Below are positions 38,612-40,856 of a DNA stretch of 40,856 nucleotides, piece after piece. This DNA is from Rhizocola hellebori (GTDB lineage Bacteria > Actinomycetota > Actinomycetes > Mycobacteriales > Micromonosporaceae). The translations under genes and the position numbers were made by a program. The notes beneath the pieces are model-generated. The model was given only the letters and a program-made list of their open reading frames with translations, made no database searches and was not told the DNA's origin. Each line of letters starts with the position of its first letter. The stretch's first letter is position 1. The DNA lies in the NCBI RefSeq assembly GCF_016862955.1, contig NZ_BONY01000084.1, positions 1 to 40,856 of the forward strand. The letters run 5' to 3'.

Positions 38612-40856
38612 CGAGCGGCCGTCAGTGGAGGTTGGTCCGGGCCGGGGCCCGCGATCACCCGCCGCTGACCCCTGACCCGGTGCAGCGGCAGGTGATTGCG
38701 CACGTGCGCGGCCCGCTGCTGGTGCGCGGGGCGGCCGGCTCGGGCAAGACCAGCACCCTGATCGAGGCTGTGGCGCAGCGGGTGGCGCAGGGGGTTGACC
38801 CGCAGCGCATCCTGGTGCTTACCTTCGGGCGGCGTGGCGCGCAAGAGCTACGCGAGCGCCTCGAGGCTCGGGTCAGCCGGGAAAACGTCACCTCCGAGCC
38901 TTTGGTGCGCACGTTTCCTGGCTACGCCTTCGGTCTGCTGCGGCGGGCCTCCACGCTGCTCGGTGACCCGCCACCTCGGCTGCTGACCGCGCCCGAGCAA
39001 GACCTTGTCATTCGCGAGCTGCTGCCCGGCGACGCCGGGTGGCCACACCATCTTGCGCCGGCTCTTGGCACCCGCGCCTTCGCCGAGCAGTTGCGCGATC
39101 TGTTCCTGCGCGCCGCCGAGCGTGGGGTGACCGCCGACGATCCGCTGTGGTCGACGCGCGACGACTGGGTCGCCGCGGCCCGGTTCATGCGCGAATACGA
39201 GCAGGTCATGGCGTTGCGCGACGCCTCAACCCGGGGCTCGGCGGGCTATGACCCGGCCGAGCTGGTCCGGGCGGCCACCTATCTGCTCGACACCGAGCCG
39301 GGCCTGCTGCGCTCCGAGCAAGACCGGGTGGAGTTCCTCTATGTCGACGAGCTGGCCGACACCGACCCCGCGCAAATCGAGCTGCTGCAACGGGTGGCGA
39401 CCGGCAAGGCGCTGATCGCCTTCGGCGACGCCGACTCGTCCACGTTCGCGTTCCGGGGCGCCGATCCCACCATCATGCGCACCTTTCCCGATGTCTTCCC
39501 CGGCGCGGCCATGGTCGAGCTGGGCATCCGGCATCGTGGCCGGCCCCGGGTCGAGGCCTATGCGTTGCGCAGCAGGGCAAGCGAGGCCGCCTATGTGGCG
39601 CAGCGCTTGCGCCAGGCCCACCTCGCCGAGGGCGTGCCCTGGTCGGGCATGGCGGTCATCATGCGTTCGGCAAGCAACCAGCTGGCCACCTACGAGCGGG
39701 CGCTGCGCCAGGCCGGCATTCCGACACTGGTGCACGCCGAGGATCTTCCGGTCCATCTGCAGCCCGCGGTGAAACCTTTCCTCCTCCTGCTGCGCTGCGC
39801 CCTCGACCCCGCGCAGCTGACCGAGGAGAACGCCGTCGCACTGCTTCACTCCCCGCTGGGCGGCGCCGACCCACTCGCCGAACGCAAGCTGCGCCAAGGC
39901 TTGCGGGCTCTGGCCGGCCCGGAATACTCCTCCGGCGAGCTGATCGTCTCGGCCTTGAACGATCCGGCCGAGCTGGTGGCGCTGGAAAGGCGATGGGCCG
40001 AGCCTGCCGCCCGGGTGGCGAAACTGCTTGCGGTGGCGAGGGAGACCGCGTCCGGCAGCGCCGAAGAGGTGCTCTGGGCGGTGTGGCGAGAAAGCGGGCT
40101 GGCCGAGCGGTGGGCCGCGCTGGCCACACGTCCCTCGATCGGCGTTGACCAACAACGCCGGGCTGAGACCGCCGATCGCGATCTCGATGCCATCATGGTG
40201 CTCTTCGACGCCGCCGCCCGCTTCACCGATCGGCTTCCCGGCGCACGGGTCGACACCTTCCTCGAACATGTTGCCGCCCAACAACTTCCGGCCGACTCGC
40301 TCGCGGGCAGCGGTGACCGGGGTGAGGCCGTGCGGTTGCTGACCGCCCACGCGGCCAAGGGCCAGGAGTGGGAATTGGTGATGGTCTCCGGTGTCCAGGA
40401 GGGGGTCTGGCCCGACCTTCGCTTGCGCGGCAGCCTCCTCGGGTCCGAGCAGCTGGTCGACGAGGTGTCGCAGCGCGCGGCTCCGGGCGCGGTGGCGCAA
40501 CGGGTGGCTCAGACCACGGCGCTGTTGCGCGAGGAGCGCCGCCTGTTCCACGTAGCGACCACCCGAGCCCGCCGCTGCGTCATCGCCACCGCGGTCGACT
40601 CGAGCGCGGTGGGCGGCGCAGATGGCGAGGAGCGGCCAAGCCGCTTCCTCCACGAGCTTCTCCGCCAAGCCGCCGACCCACCACCAGCAGACCCAACCCC
40701 ACCACCGACCGTCGGCCCACCCGGCCCCGGCCCCGGCCCAAGCGGAGGTGCGGGTGGCGGCACCGGCCCGAGCGGCACTGGCCCGAGCGGCACTGGCCTG
40801 AGCGGCACTGGCCTGAGCGGCACTGGCCTGAGCGGCACTGGCCTGAGCGGCACTGG
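38608..40856 (+). CDS. UvrD/PcrA-like SF1 helicase, AdnA/RecB type, 3' end outside window
   Basis: At least 749 codons are visible and no stop is reached. Helicase motifs: Q-motif 'LTPDPVQRQVI', Walker A 'GAAGSGKTS' (41-49), Ia 'ILVLTFGRRGAQELRERL', II 'YVDELADTDPAQ', III 'FGDADSSTFAFRGAD', V 'AVRLLTAHAAKGQEWELV' and VI 'EERRLFHVATTRA'. Motifs II and III differ from the usual DExQD and GDxDQ. After 'RFLHELLRQAADP' comes a Pro/Gly linker ending in SGTGL repeats. In AdnA-like proteins a RecB-type nuclease domain follows; it would lie beyond the edge. Translationally coupled to the LOG gene. Likely role: DNA-end processing or repair. Confidence 0.9.
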   Translation, partial: MTSGRQWRLVRAGARDHPPLTPDPVQRQVIAHVRGPLLVRGAAGSGKTSTLIEAVAQRVAQGVDPQRILVLTFGRRGAQELRERLEARVSRENVTSEPLVRTFPGYAFGLLRRASTLLGDPPPRLLTAPEQDLVIRELLPGDAGWPHHLAPALGTRAFAEQLRDLFLRAAERGVTADDPLWSTRDDWVAAARFMREYEQVMALRDASTRGSAGYDPAELVRAATYLLDTEPGLLRSEQDRVEFLYVDELADTDPAQIELLQRVATGKALIAFGDADSSTFAFRGADPTIMRTFPDVFPGAAMVELGIRHRGRPRVEAYALRSRASEAAYVAQRLRQAHLAEGVPWSGMAVIMRSASNQLATYERALRQAGIPTLVHAEDLPVHLQPAVKPFLLLLRCALDPAQLTEENAVALLHSPLGGADPLAERKLRQGLRALAGPEYSSGELIVSALNDPAELVALERRWAEPAARVAKLLAVARETASGSAEEVLWAVWRESGLAERWAALATRPSIGVDQQRRAETADRDLDAIMVLFDAAARFTDRLPGARVDTFLEHVAAQQLPADSLAGSGDRGEAVRLLTAHAAKGQEWELVMVSGVQEGVWPDLRLRGSLLGSEQLVDEVSQRAAPGAVAQRVAQTTALLREERRLFHVATTRARRCVIATAVDSSAVGGADGEERPSRFLHELLRQAADPPPADPTPPPTVGPPGPGPGPSGGAGGGTGPSGTGPSGTGLSGTGLSGTGLSGTGLSGT
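40771..40856 (+). repeat. 15-bp coding tandem repeat (SGTGL/P) in the helicase linker
   Basis: Five full copies and one partial copy of AGCGGCACTGGCCYG run to the window end, in frame with the helicase and encoding Ser-Gly-Thr-Gly-Pro/Leu. The last copies are identical to each other, implying recent expansion. Total length is unknown because the window ends inside it. Confidence 0.95.

Noticed and set aside
39226-40668. 480-codon minus-strand frame opposite the helicase
   Set aside because: The plus strand carries all SF1 helicase motifs in one frame; the antisense frame is compositional.
1-40856. CRISPR array, tRNA or rRNA genes
   Set aside because: The tandem repeats have no unique spacers of uniform length, and no tRNA or rRNA signature was seen on either strand.

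Overview
The window is high-GC actinobacterial DNA. The clearest lineage marker is mshB, which belongs to mycothiol biosynthesis. Supporting marks are the Sdh1-type succinate dehydrogenase, the 7Fe ferredoxin next to a DapC-type aminotransferase, the Rv0428c-like acetyltransferase, and gene neighbourhoods that resemble Mycobacterium tuberculosis (xseB-xseA-ispH-ychF; mshB, fdxC, dapC, dapD, dapE and a LOG gene). Genus cannot be fixed from the sequence; a filamentous or Glycomyces/Micromonospora-like actinobacterium is a guess. I see no tRNA, rRNA, CRISPR array, prophage or insertion sequence.

Layout. 1-173: an 8-bp GC-rich tandem repeat, then three AGGGCT copies. 166-5609: xseB/xseA (-), ispH (+), a small membrane protein (+), rmuC and an S10 peptidase (-). 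5637-10909: a stand-alone winged-helix protein, an ogt-alkA DNA-alkylation repair pair (-), a TetR regulator with two palindromic operators, ychF, a pterin-dehydratase-like protein and a Nudix hydrolase. 10936-18440: one long minus-strand run, tldD-tldE-PP2C-sdhC-sdhA-sORF-sdhB. 18658-24654: a complete peptide ABC transporter in the order D-F-C-B-binding protein, closed by a strong terminator shared with a convergent, catalytically degenerate S9 peptidase homologue. 26502-31351: mshB, a membrane protein, an LPVTG wall-anchored protein, a C-rich repeat tract, a VanW-family protein and another membrane protein. 31333-37582: a GNAT acetyltransferase (-), fdxA-dapC, an ATPase plus HNH-nuclease pair, then dapD and dapE diverging from one another. 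37841-end: a LOG-family protein translationally coupled to an SF1 helicase that runs off the window inside a 15-bp coding repeat.

Functional themes. There is DNA repair (xseAB, rmuC, ogt, alkA, mutT-like, helicase), respiration (sdhCAB), isoprenoid synthesis (ispH), thiol redox (mshB), peptide uptake and proteolysis (dpp, S10, TldDE) and the succinylase branch of diaminopimelate/lysine synthesis (dapC, dapD, dapE).

Most notable observations. (1) An ATPase/HNH operon of Septu-like type sits inside the dap region, with Arg in place of the Walker A Lys. (2) A 29-codon ORF fits exactly between sdhA and sdhB with ATGA overlaps at both ends. (3) Many genes show a TANNNT -10 element 6-8 nt before the start codon, as expected for leaderless transcripts. 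In four places the upstream gene's TAA stop supplies the first bases of that element, and dapD/dapE appear to share one symmetric -10. (4) Both window ends lie in tandem repeats, suggesting that this is a contig whose assembly broke on repeats.
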